DNA of 64,000 nucleotides from Tenacibaculum aquimarinum (GTDB lineage: Bacteria > Bacteroidota > Bacteroidia > Flavobacteriales > Flavobacteriaceae): the NCBI RefSeq assembly GCF_022478115.1, contig NZ_JAKGSC010000003.1, positions 186,001-250,000 on the forward strand, read 5' to 3'. Shown one piece after another: positions 33,472 through 43,289 of the stretch. A program made the translations under genes and the position numbers. The notes beneath the pieces are model-generated. The model was given only the letters and a program-made list of their open reading frames with translations. It was not told the DNA's origin and made no database searches. Numbering within the stretch: position 1 is the stretch's first letter; each line of letters opens with the position of its first letter.

Positions 33472-34914
33472 ATGTCAACAATAGTAAATTACGAAAAAGA
33501 AGTTGTTTTACAAGCTGAAACAAGAAAAGCAACTACAGAGTTTATCAATATTGTAAACGATTTATGGTACGACAAATCAATAGAATTGGTTTTATTCCGT
33601 AACACATTAATTGATAAAAGAGCTAGTGAAGTTTTAAACTTAATAAACTACGCAGGTGAGTTTGTAGCAAAGTCAATTACAATTCAAGATGCATTAGATA
33701 TTGCAAGAGCAATTCAGCAATTAGAATTACCGGCTTCTAAATTAGATATTGGTAAGCTAGCTTATGAATGTTTTTTAAATGAAGATGGATGTAAAGACAA
33801 AGTTGCCTTTGTGAAAAATCAATTAAAAAACATTGCAGAGGTTGCAGAACTACAACCTAGAGATGTTGTTTTATATGGTTTTGGTAGAATTGGTCGTTTA
33901 TTAGCACGTGAGTTAATGAGTAAAATGGGACGCGGATCTCAACTACGTTTACGTGCCGTTGTAACGCGTGGAGAAATCAACCAAACAGTATTAGAAAAAA
34001 GAGCTTCTCTTTTAAGTATAGATTCTGTTCACGGAGATTTCTTAGGAACTGTACAAACAGATGTAGAAAACAATGCATTAGTAATTAACGGAACAACTGT
34101 ACACATGATTTCTGCTGCAAAACCAGAAGATATCGATTATACAGCTTACGGAATTAACGATGCTTTAGTAATAGACAACACAGGTGCTTTTAGAGATAAA
34201 GAAGCATTAAGCCGTCATTTAGTAGCAAAAGGAGCAAGTAAAGTCTTATTAACTGCGCCAGGAGCAGGAGTTCCAAATATTGTACACGGAGTAAATCACT
34301 TAGAAAACAATCCAGATAATATCGATATTTTCTCAGCAGCATCTTGTACAACAAATGCTATTACGCCAGTTTTAAAAGTCTTAGAAGATAACTTCGGAAT
34401 TAAAAAAGGACACTTAGAAACTATACATGCATATACAAACGACCAAAATTTGGTAGATAATATGCATAAAAAATACCGTAGAGGAAGAGCAGCAGCTTTA
34501 AATATGGTAATTACAGAAACAGGTGCCGGAAAAGCAGTAGCAAAAGCATTGCCAGCATTAGCAGGTAAATTAACCTCAAATGCAATTAGAGTTCCAGTTC
34601 CAAACGGATCTTTAGCAATTTTAAACTTGCAATTACACCAAAATGTAACAACAGAAGCAGTAAATTCAATTATGAAAAAGTATGCTTTAGAAGGAGATTT
34701 AGTCGAGCAAATTAAATTTTCTTTAGACAATGAGTTGGTTTCTTCAGACATTGTTGGTACAACTGCGCCCTCAATTTTTGATAGTAAAGCAACAATTACA
34801 GACGGAGATACTATTGTAATTTATGTTTGGTACGATAATGAATACGGATATTCTCATCAAGTTATGCGTCTTGCAAAACATATTGCCAAAGTAAGAAGAT
34901 ATACATATTATTAG
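33472..34914 (+). CDS. gap: glyceraldehyde-3-phosphate dehydrogenase, long form
   Basis: Oxidises glyceraldehyde 3-phosphate to 1,3-bisphosphoglycerate (or the reverse in gluconeogenesis). Start at ATG 33472 (MSTIVNYEKEVVLQAETRK); an earlier TTG overlaps the -7 box. The 480 residues include an N-terminal extension of about 125 residues absent from classical 335-residue GAPDH, then the Rossmann start VVLYGFGRIGRLLAREL, catalytic Cys in SAASCTTNAITPVLK and WYDNEYGYSHQVMRL near the end. This long form is usual in Flavobacteriia. The palindromic operator candidate suggests carbon-source control. Confidence 0.94.
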   Translation: MSTIVNYEKEVVLQAETRKATTEFINIVNDLWYDKSIELVLFRNTLIDKRASEVLNLINYAGEFVAKSITIQDALDIARAIQQLELPASKLDIGKLAYECFLNEDGCKDKVAFVKNQLKNIAEVAELQPRDVVLYGFGRIGRLLARELMSKMGRGSQLRLRAVVTRGEINQTVLEKRASLLSIDSVHGDFLGTVQTDVENNALVINGTTVHMISAAKPEDIDYTAYGINDALVIDNTGAFRDKEALSRHLVAKGASKVLLTAPGAGVPNIVHGVNHLENNPDNIDIFSAASCTTNAITPVLKVLEDNFGIKKGHLETIHAYTNDQNLVDNMHKKYRRGRAAALNMVITETGAGKAVAKALPALAGKLTSNAIRVPVPNGSLAILNLQLHQNVTTEAVNSIMKKYALEGDLVEQIKFSLDNELVSSDIVGTTAPSIFDSKATITDGDTIVIYVWYDNEYGYSHQVMRLAKHIAKVRRYTYY

Positions 34915-34957
34915 AAATAAGTTTTGATTACTTATATTTAATTCTCTACAATGACGA

Positions 34958-34990
34958 AAAACCGAAACAAAAAAATGTTTCGGTTTTTTA
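34958..34990 (+). terminator. gap terminator
   Basis: AAAACCGAAACA / TGTTTCGGTTTT stem (34958-34969, 34976-34987), A-rich loop, T run. Confidence 0.9.
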
Positions 34991-34993
34991 TTT

Positions 34994-35089
34994 TAAGAAG
35001 CTATTTCCTGCTTTCCGCTATATCTTTTTTTCATGCTTCAAAAAAGGATGCCGCTTCAATCAGGGCTAAACTTTTTTGCTAGTTTTTAG
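34994..35089 (+). repeat. dispersed intergenic repeat, copy 1
   Basis: About 96 bp sharing with two other places in this window the left block AGAAGCTATTTCCTGCTTTC and the right block TCAATCAGGGCTAA, and ending TTTTGCTAGTTTTTAG. The middle (CCGCTATATC...GGATGCCGC) differs from copies 2 and 3, so it is a second subtype. The left AGC...CCTG can pair with the right CAGGGCT. It fills most of the 307-bp gap after gap; the remainder of that gap holds the gap terminator and the next promoter. Confidence 0.85.
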
Positions 35090-35173
35090 AATCTAAAAGT
35101 TAAGCTTTTGTTGGCCTATTTTTAATTTAAGAAAAAAGGTGAAATTACATTTCACTTATAGTTTTAACAATAG

Positions 35174-35203
35174 TTGAATTTGTTTGTTTTTTCTGTATTT
35201 TTA
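35174..35203 (+). promoter_or_regulatory. candidate promoter of the DinB-like gene
   Basis: TTG (35174-35176), 19 nt, TATTTTTA (35196-35203; one mismatch to TANNTTTG), 19 bp before the ATG at 35222. Confidence 0.4.
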
Positions 35204-35221
35204 TCAAAAAATAAAACACGA

Positions 35222-35785
35222 ATGAAAATCATATTTTCTGTTATTTTATTACTAACAATTAGCCTTATGCAAGCACAAGAATTACCCTATTATGAAATTT
35301 CAGAATCAACGGAAAACTATACAGCAGGTTCTGTAGCAGGAAGAATGATAGACGGTTTAGGGTTTCGTTATTATTGGTCTACAGAAGGTTTAACAGCAAA
35401 AGATTTAGCTTTTCAATCGGCAGAAGAAGCAAGAACTACACAAGAAACTATAGAACATGTTTACAGTTTAAGTAATACCTTGTTAAAGTACACAAAAACA
35501 AAATTTGAACAAAGTAAATCAAGAGAAGAAATGTCTTTTACAGAAATGAGAGCACAAACATTATATAATTTAGAAGCTGTTAGCAATCGTGTAAAAGCAA
35601 GTAAAGATATATCTGAATTTGATACAGAGAAAGATGGTGAAATTACAGTGCCTTTTTATTATTTAATAAACGGTCCAATTGCAGATGCAATTTGGCATAC
35701 AGGACAACTAGCTTCTTATAGAAGGTCTTCTGGAAATCCAATCAACTCAAAAATAAATCACTTTTCAGGAACTGTAAGAAAGTAA
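35222..35785 (+). CDS. exported DinB-like superfamily protein
   Basis: A 187-residue protein with signal peptide MKIIFSVILLLTISLMQAQ (ATG at 35222; an upstream in-frame extension overlaps the promoter). The mature part is a helical bundle with EHVYSLSNTLL and DAIWHTGQLASYRR, the latter like the metal-binding His motif of DinB/YfiT proteins. The family contains metal-dependent transferases, but which reaction this one performs is unknown. It lies 6 bp upstream of ligA and may share its transcript. Confidence 0.7.
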   Translation: MKIIFSVILLLTISLMQAQELPYYEISESTENYTAGSVAGRMIDGLGFRYYWSTEGLTAKDLAFQSAEEARTTQETIEHVYSLSNTLLKYTKTKFEQSKSREEMSFTEMRAQTLYNLEAVSNRVKASKDISEFDTEKDGEITVPFYYLINGPIADAIWHTGQLASYRRSSGNPINSKINHFSGTVRK

Positions 35786-35791
35786 TTTTAA

Positions 35792-37789
<1,998 letters not shown>

Positions 37790-37797
37790 AAACACAA

Positions 37798-37983
37798 ATG
37801 AGAAAAAAACATTTTGGTTTTATTGAAATGATTGGTTCTTTTGTTCTACTCATTTTAGATCCTGATAGAAGAAATAATAAGAAGTATTTAGATAAGAAAT
37901 ATAATTCTATAAATAGAATTATTGGAATTATAACTTTATTGTTATTATCTGCTATAACATTGTATATTTTAAATAAACTATGA
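37798..37983 (+). CDS. small membrane protein of unknown function
   Basis: A 61-residue protein with a charged middle (LDPDRRNNKKYLDKKYN) between two hydrophobic stretches (FIEMIGSFVLLIL and IIGIITLLLLSAITLYIL), so probably two membrane segments with a cytoplasmic or periplasmic loop. I do not recognise a family. It begins 8 bp after ligA and its TGA overlaps the lysoplasmalogenase ATG by 4 bp (ATGA), which supports it being a real, translated gene. Confidence 0.68.
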   Translation: MRKKHFGFIEMIGSFVLLILDPDRRNNKKYLDKKYNSINRIIGIITLLLLSAITLYILNKL

Positions 37984-38642
37984 CCAAACAAACCAAAATA
38001 ATAATTGCATCATTATTTTTTTTAATAGTAACAATTATTGATGTCTATGCAGTAATAATTCAAGACAAAACTTTAGAAATGATTTTTAAACCATTGTTAA
38101 TGACAACGTTGGTTATTGTCTATTTGGTTTCAGTAAAAAAGCCTAACTTTTGGTTGGTTTCTGCTTTATTCTTTTCGTTTTGGGGAGATGTTTTTTTGCT
38201 AGATAAAACCAATTACTTTGTATTTGGCTTAGGTTCTTTTTTAATAGCACATTGTTTGTATATAGTAATGACGAAACAGTTTTTAACTAAATTCAACGTT
38301 AAAGAATTATTGATTTGTTTTCCTCCATTTGCTATGATATTTTTAGGAGTACTTCAATTTATAAAAAACAATTTGGGTGAAATGTTAATTCCTGTAATTG
38401 TTTACGGATTGGTAATTTCTGTTTTTGGAGCATTTGCATTGTTAAATTATAGACAAGAAAGATCTAAAGCTAATTTAAGTTTACTAATAGGTGCAATTTT
38501 ATTTATAGCGTCAGATAGTTTAATAGCAATTAACAATTTCTACAGCCCAAAACACTTGTTTAATGTGTTAATAATTGTATTGTATATTGTTTCTCAGTAC
38601 CTTATAGTTAAAGCTGTTGTTGCCAAATCAAATAATAATTAA
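37980..38642 (+). CDS. lysoplasmalogenase (YhhN/TMEM86 family)
   Basis: Multi-pass membrane protein of the YhhN family, whose characterised members hydrolyse the vinyl-ether bond of lysoplasmalogens. The 220 residues form about seven to eight membrane helices and keep the family signatures KPLLMTTL, ALFFSFWGDVFLL and FGLGSFLIAHCLYI, and SDSLIAINNF near the end. Whether this bacterium makes plasmalogens is unknown. It is translationally coupled to the 61-residue membrane protein and followed 19 bp later by a lipoprotein gene. Confidence 0.87.
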   Translation: MTKQTKIIIASLFFLIVTIIDVYAVIIQDKTLEMIFKPLLMTTLVIVYLVSVKKPNFWLVSALFFSFWGDVFLLDKTNYFVFGLGSFLIAHCLYIVMTKQFLTKFNVKELLICFPPFAMIFLGVLQFIKNNLGEMLIPVIVYGLVISVFGAFALLNYRQERSKANLSLLIGAILFIASDSLIAINNFYSPKHLFNVLIIVLYIVSQYLIVKAVVAKSNNN

Positions 38643-38661
38643 AACGCTATATTTGGAGCAG

Positions 38662-39750
38662 ATGAAAAAAATAATCTTTACCTTTTTTGTAGTTTTTCAG
38701 TTTGTTTCTTGTAAAACTGAATCTAAAATCCAGTTAAACTTTTTAGATGAATATGTAATTGCAGATTCTTTGAAATATAAAAACACAATTATAGGAGGCT
38801 TATCTGGAGTAGATTATGCAAACGGATACTTTTACTTTGTTGTAGACGATTCTAGAGATCCAAGATTTGTTAAATCAAAAATTAAATTTGATAAAGACAC
38901 AATTTCATCAATTGATTTTGTAGATGTAGTTTCTTTAAATGATTCAACGGAAACTTTTTATAAAAATAATTTCTTAGATTTAGAATCAATTTTTGTTGAT
39001 GAAGAAACTCAAGAAGTAAATTTTGTTAGTGAAGGTTCTATTGTAAAAGGAGAAAGTCCTTCAGTATTTACAACAGACACTTTAGGTAAATTAGTGCATA
39101 ATTATAATATTCCAAATTATTTTATACCTAATGATATTGCAAAGTTAAAGCATAATGGAGCTTTTGAAGGTTCTTCTAAAAGTAGCAATAATAAAGGTTT
39201 TTGGGTTGCAATGGAATCACCTTTATTAACTGATGGAGATGAACCAACTTTTAATAAAACATCATCACCAATTAGAATTACTTATTTTGATAAAACCTCT
39301 AAGAAAGCCACAAAACAATTTGCATATCAATTAGAACACATTACTAAACCTGCAAAAGCAAAAATTAATTTAAATGGTTTAACGGCTATTTTAGAGTACA
39401 AAGACAATCATTTCTTTATAATTGAAAGAACGTATCAAAGTGGTTACGGCGCTCACGGAAATATTATAAGAATTTTTGAAGCAACGGTAGAAAATGAAAC
39501 TACAAATACTTTAGATGTAGATTCTTTGGAAGAAACGGAGTTTGTTCCTCTTAAAAAGAGATTGTTATTTAATTTTGCAGATGTAGAAAATAAGTTAACT
39601 GACGGAATAATTGATAATATAGAAGGAATTACTTTTGGACCAACATTGGCAAACGGAAACAAATCATTATTAGTTATTTCTGATGATAATTTTCAAGTTT
39701 ACGGAAAACAACTTAATCAGTTTTTGTTGTTAGAAATAGTAGAAAAATAA
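38662..39750 (+). CDS. esterase-like/phytase-like lipoprotein
   Basis: A 362-residue exported protein beginning with a lipoprotein signal (VSC, Cys17). The chosen ATG at 38662 makes that signal; upstream in-frame codons would bury it. The body resembles the 'esterase-like activity of phytase' beta-propeller family: GGLSGVDYANGYFYFVVDD at the start of the propeller, FLDLESIFVD, and IDNIEGITFGPTLANGNKSLLVISDDN at its end. Enzymatic activity is not established for most members. Confidence 0.75.
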   Translation: MKKIIFTFFVVFQFVSCKTESKIQLNFLDEYVIADSLKYKNTIIGGLSGVDYANGYFYFVVDDSRDPRFVKSKIKFDKDTISSIDFVDVVSLNDSTETFYKNNFLDLESIFVDEETQEVNFVSEGSIVKGESPSVFTTDTLGKLVHNYNIPNYFIPNDIAKLKHNGAFEGSSKSSNNKGFWVAMESPLLTDGDEPTFNKTSSPIRITYFDKTSKKATKQFAYQLEHITKPAKAKINLNGLTAILEYKDNHFFIIERTYQSGYGAHGNIIRIFEATVENETTNTLDVDSLEETEFVPLKKRLLFNFADVENKLTDGIIDNIEGITFGPTLANGNKSLLVISDDNFQVYGKQLNQFLLLEIVEK

Positions 39751-39777
39751 ACGATTAAACATAATAATATCCTATAA

Positions 39778-40290
39778 GTGTTCAATTTTTTTAAGAAAAA
39801 AGAAACAGTTCTTGCAAAGAGATTAGCGAAATTACAATTAGAAACCTTAGTAGGTTCTAAATCTAATAAAGTTAAAACAGTAGCAATTATTACTACAGAA
39901 GAAATTTCTCAAAAATATAATTTACAAAGCCTTGTTGAAAAATCATTAGCAATTAAAAACACTAAAATATATAGTTTTAGAAAGTTTGATAAACAAAATG
40001 AAATATCAACAATTCATTTTTCAGAAAAAGACCTTGCAAAAAGTGGAAAGGTTGTTGATGAAGATTTTAATACTTTTTTAAATAAACCATTTGATTTATT
40101 AATCGGTTTTTTTGATGCAAATCATTTATACTTAGAATACGCTACAGCTAAATCTAAAGCAACATACAAAGTAGGTTTTGCAAATGTAAACGCAGACTTA
40201 TTTGAGTTGGAAATTCATTCTAAAGCAGATAATACTTCAGAATTTTTATCAGAATTAAAAAAGTACTTACAAATTTTAGATAAACTGTAG
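39778..40290 (+). CDS. DUF6913 family protein
   Basis: A 170-residue soluble protein of unknown function. The start is GTG (MFNFFKKKETVLAKRLAKL); no ATG is available nearby and the N-terminus fits what I recall of the family. No membrane segment or catalytic motif is seen; the middle (FDLLIGFFDANHLYLEYATAKSKATYKVGF) is alternating strand/helix. It precedes dapA by 115 bp, a common neighbourhood in Flavobacteriia. Confidence 0.78.
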   Translation: MFNFFKKKETVLAKRLAKLQLETLVGSKSNKVKTVAIITTEEISQKYNLQSLVEKSLAIKNTKIYSFRKFDKQNEISTIHFSEKDLAKSGKVVDEDFNTFLNKPFDLLIGFFDANHLYLEYATAKSKATYKVGFANVNADLFELEIHSKADNTSEFLSELKKYLQILDKL

Positions 40291-40405
40291 AATGATTAAA
40301 ATTAAACAGTTAAAACCAATCTGTAAAATTTAACCATCGCTAAGCTTTTATTAATCAAAGTCTCCAAAAAAGAAGTATTTTTACGGTACTTTAAAAAACG
40401 ATAGA

Positions 40406-41281
40406 ATGCAAAAGTTTATAGGAACAGGAGTTGCGTTAGTAACACCATTTAATAATGATTTAAGTGTAGATTTTGGAGCACTTAAAAAATTAGTAAATTA
40501 TAATATAGATAACGGAACAAATTATCTTGTAATTAACGGTACAACAGGAGAAAGCGGAACAATTACCGAAGAAGAAAAGCAAGAAATAATTGCTGTAATC
40601 GTTGCCGAAAATAAAGGTCGTTTACCTTTAGTTTTAGGAGTTGGAGGTAATAATACAGCAAATGTTGTAAAAGAATTACAAACAAGAGACTTGTCTAATA
40701 TAGATGGAATTTTATCAGTAGCACCTTATTATAGCAAACCAACCCAAGAAGGTTTTTATCAGCACTTTAAAGCCATTGCAGAAGCAACAGATAAGCCCAT
40801 AATTTTATATAATGTTCCTGGAAGAACTGCAAAAAACATGGAGCCAGCAACAACGTTACGTTTAGCAAAAGACTTTAAAAATGTTGTAGCAGTTAAAGAA
40901 GCAGGTAACAATCAACAACAATATTACGAGCTAATAAAAAACAAGCCTGCAGATTTTTTAATAATCTCTGGAGACGATGATTTAGCTTTAGGAACAACTT
41001 TAGCAGGAGGTTCTGGAGTAATTTCTGTTATAGGGCAAGCATTACCAAAAGAATTTTCAACAATGATTAATTTTGGATTAGCAGGAAATAACGTAGAAGG
41101 CTATAAAATTCATTACAAATTAATGGATTTAATTAATGGTATTTTCGAAGAAAACAATCCAGCAGGAATAAAATCGGTATTACATAAGTTAAATATCTGT
41201 TCAGACGAAGTAAGATTACCATTGGTAAAAGCTTCCTCAGAATCACAAAAAAAACTAGCACAGTTTATAGATAATTTATAA
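40406..41281 (+). CDS. dapA: 4-hydroxy-tetrahydrodipicolinate synthase
   Basis: Condenses pyruvate with aspartate semialdehyde, the first committed step to diaminopimelate and lysine. The 291 residues hold NGTTGESGT, Tyr135 in ILYNVPGRT and the Schiff-base Lys164 in VAVKEAG. Length is typical. It ends at a strong terminator. DapF for the same pathway is also in this window but in another operon. Confidence 0.96.
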   Translation: MQKFIGTGVALVTPFNNDLSVDFGALKKLVNYNIDNGTNYLVINGTTGESGTITEEEKQEIIAVIVAENKGRLPLVLGVGGNNTANVVKELQTRDLSNIDGILSVAPYYSKPTQEGFYQHFKAIAEATDKPIILYNVPGRTAKNMEPATTLRLAKDFKNVVAVKEAGNNQQQYYELIKNKPADFLIISGDDDLALGTTLAGGSGVISVIGQALPKEFSTMINFGLAGNNVEGYKIHYKLMDLINGIFEENNPAGIKSVLHKLNICSDEVRLPLVKASSESQKKLAQFIDNL

Positions 41282-41308
41282 TTTGTCTAAACAAAAATTA
41301 GAGAAACA

Positions 41309-41341
41309 AAAGACCACAATAGCAATATTGTGGTCTTTTTT
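41309..41341 (+). terminator. dapA terminator
   Basis: Perfect 13-bp stem AAAGACCACAATA / TATTGTGGTCTTT with loop GCAA, followed by T residues. Confidence 0.92.
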
Positions 41342-41371
41342 TAGCATCTTTGAAGTATTAAAAATAAAATT

Positions 41372-41884
41372 ATGTTATCAAAAAAAATAGAAGAGGCATT
41401 AAATAGCCAAATCACTATAGAAGCAGAATCTTCACAAGTATATTTATCAATGGCATGTTGGGCAGAAACACAAGGTTTTGAGGGTGTTGCGCAGTTTATG
41501 TACGCACATTCAGACGAAGAACGTATGCACATGTTAAAACTAGTAAAGTTTGTAAACGAAAGAGGTGGACACGCAAAAATATCTGAATTAGCAGCGCCAC
41601 CAACAGAATTTGGTTCGTTTAAAAACATGTTTCAAACACTTTTTGATCATGAAGTATTTGTATCAAAATCTATCAACGATTTAGTACATATAACATTAGA
41701 AGAACGCGATTATGCAACACATAATTTCTTACAATGGTACGTTTCTGAACAAATAGAAGAAGAAGCATTAGCAAGAAATATCTTAGATAAAATTAACCTA
41801 ATTGGAGACGATAAAGGAGGTTTGTATCTATTTGATAATGATGTAAAGCAAATTGTTGGGCAACAAAACACCGATCAACAATAA
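41372..41884 (+). CDS. ftnA: ferritin
   Basis: Iron-storage ferroxidase. The 170 residues show the ferroxidase-centre helices: ITIEAESSQVYLSMACWAE (Glu ligands), HSDEERMHMLKLVKF, and EQIEEEALARNILDKI. Length fits FtnA. It stands alone between the dapA terminator and a dispersed repeat that begins 4 bp after its stop. Confidence 0.95.
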   Translation: MLSKKIEEALNSQITIEAESSQVYLSMACWAETQGFEGVAQFMYAHSDEERMHMLKLVKFVNERGGHAKISELAAPPTEFGSFKNMFQTLFDHEVFVSKSINDLVHITLEERDYATHNFLQWYVSEQIEEEALARNILDKINLIGDDKGGLYLFDNDVKQIVGQQNTDQQ

Positions 41885-41887
41885 CAA

Positions 41888-41990
41888 TTAGAAGCTGTTT
41901 CCTGCTTTCACTACTCGCTTTTTTTGAGAAAAACAAAAAAGAGCTCAAACAAACCGTTCAATCAGGGCTAAGCTTGTTTGCCAGCTTTAG
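41888..41990 (+). repeat. dispersed intergenic repeat, copy 2
   Basis: About 103 bp with left block AGAAGCTGTTTCCTGCTTTC, then CTACTCGCT, a variable middle, GAGCTCAAACAAACCG, and right block TCAATCAGGGCTAAGC followed by TTGTTTGCCAGC. It shares the CTACTCGCT/GAGCTCAAACAAACC subtype with copy 3. The remainder of the gap to bamD (41991-42119) is AT-rich with no gene. Confidence 0.88.
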
Positions 41991-42119
41991 TAAATATAGG
42001 TTGTTATCAATTAACAAACTTTTAGTATAAAATTCGGAAAATTTTTAGAGATTTTGTGGTTTATTGCACCGCACAATTTACTGTGTGAAAAATCGTTTTA
42101 ATAATCCATAATTAATCAC

Positions 42120-42127
42120 TAATTTTG
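42120..42127 (+). promoter_or_regulatory. -7 box of the bamD operon
   Basis: TAATTTTG is an exact TANNTTTG match 25 bp before the bamD ATG. A TTTT stands at the -33 position 20 nt upstream. Confidence 0.48.
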
Positions 42128-42152
42128 CACCCGACCTATTTGGGATATAATA

Positions 42153-42965
42153 ATGAAGAAAGTAGTATATTTATTGGCGTTCAGTTTACTTTTAATTTCG
42201 TGTGGCGAATATCAAAAAGTATTAAATAAAGGAACAACAGAAGATCAGTACAAGATGGCTGTAAAAATGTATGAAGCCCAAAAGTACGGTAAGGCTATAC
42301 GTTTGTTCGAAAAAATAACACCAAGCTATCGAGGTAAACCACAAATGGAACGTATCCAGTTTATGGTAGCAAACTCTAATTTTAATGAGAAAATTTACAG
42401 TCTAGCTGGTTATTATTTTGACAGGTTTACTCAGAATTATCCTAAAAGTTCTAAAAAGGAAGAAGCTGCATTTTTATCTGCATTATCCTATTATAAAGCT
42501 GCACCACGTTTCAGTTTAGATCCAACAGATACAAATAAAGCTTTAAATGCTTTTCAAAAGTTTATAGATGAAAACCCAAACTCTTCTAAAACGGCTGAGG
42601 CAAATAAATATTATAAAGAAATACGCTATAAATTAGAGAAAAAATCTTTTGAAATAGCTAAAACATATTATAGAACTGCAGATTATGATACAAGAAATTA
42701 TAAGGCAGCTATACAAGCTTTCGATAATCTTTTATCAGATTATTTAGGAACAGAGTTTAAAGAAGAAGCATTGTATTACCGTTTTAAAGCAGCAAATGAT
42801 TTTGCTTTAAAAAGTACAAAGAGAAGAAAAGAAGAGCGTATTAAAGAAGCAATAACTGCTTATCAAAAGCTAAAAAGAAATTTCCCAGAATCTAAATTTA
42901 TGAAAGATTCTAACGAAATGTTAGCAGAATTACAAGAAGAACAAAAACAATTTGCAAAAATTTAA
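42153..42965 (+). CDS. bamD: outer-membrane assembly lipoprotein BamD
   Basis: Lipoprotein of the BAM machine that inserts beta-barrels in the outer membrane. The 270 residues begin with a lipoprotein signal (LISC, Cys17) and consist of TPR helices: KMYEAQKYGKAIRLFEKI, YYFDRFTQNYPKSSKKEEAAFLSALSYYK and KAIQAFDNLLSDYLGTEFKEEALY-like repeats. Size and order match BamD. First gene of a tightly packed rightward operon with rpoZ, coaBC and porD. Confidence 0.93.
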   Translation: MKKVVYLLAFSLLLISCGEYQKVLNKGTTEDQYKMAVKMYEAQKYGKAIRLFEKITPSYRGKPQMERIQFMVANSNFNEKIYSLAGYYFDRFTQNYPKSSKKEEAAFLSALSYYKAAPRFSLDPTDTNKALNAFQKFIDENPNSSKTAEANKYYKEIRYKLEKKSFEIAKTYYRTADYDTRNYKAAIQAFDNLLSDYLGTEFKEEALYYRFKAANDFALKSTKRRKEERIKEAITAYQKLKRNFPESKFMKDSNEMLAELQEEQKQFAKI

Positions 42966-42967
42966 TT

Positions 42968-43288
42968 ATGGATTATAAAGACACAAATGCAGCTAGTACA
43001 ACAATAACGTATGATAAAGGTGCAATTGAAGCCCCAACAGATAACATCTATGAGGCAATTTCAATTATAGCAAAAAGAGCTACTCAAATTAATTCTGATT
43101 TAAAGAAAGAATTAGTAGAGAAACTAGAAGAGTTTGCAACATACAACGATAGTTTAGAAGAGGTTTTTGAAAACAAAGAACAAATTGAAGTTTCTAAATT
43201 TTACGAGCGTTTACCAAAACCAACTGCATTAGCTGTTGAAGAATGGTTAAATGATAAAGTATACCACAGAACACCAGACGCAGAATAA
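42968..43288 (+). CDS. rpoZ: DNA-directed RNA polymerase omega subunit
   Basis: Small subunit that helps assemble RNA polymerase. The 106 residues are only distantly like E. coli omega; the recognisable part is NIYEAISIIAKRATQINSDLKKEL. Its place 2 bp after bamD and 1 bp before coaBC is the standard Flavobacteriia arrangement for the omega/Rpb6-type protein and supports the call. Confidence 0.87.
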   Translation: MDYKDTNAASTTITYDKGAIEAPTDNIYEAISIIAKRATQINSDLKKELVEKLEEFATYNDSLEEVFENKEQIEVSKFYERLPKPTALAVEEWLNDKVYHRTPDAE

Positions 43289-43289
43289 T

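Noticed and set aside
34296-34751. Leftward 151-codon frame inside gap
   Set aside because: Antisense shadow of GAPDH; no supporting start context or family.
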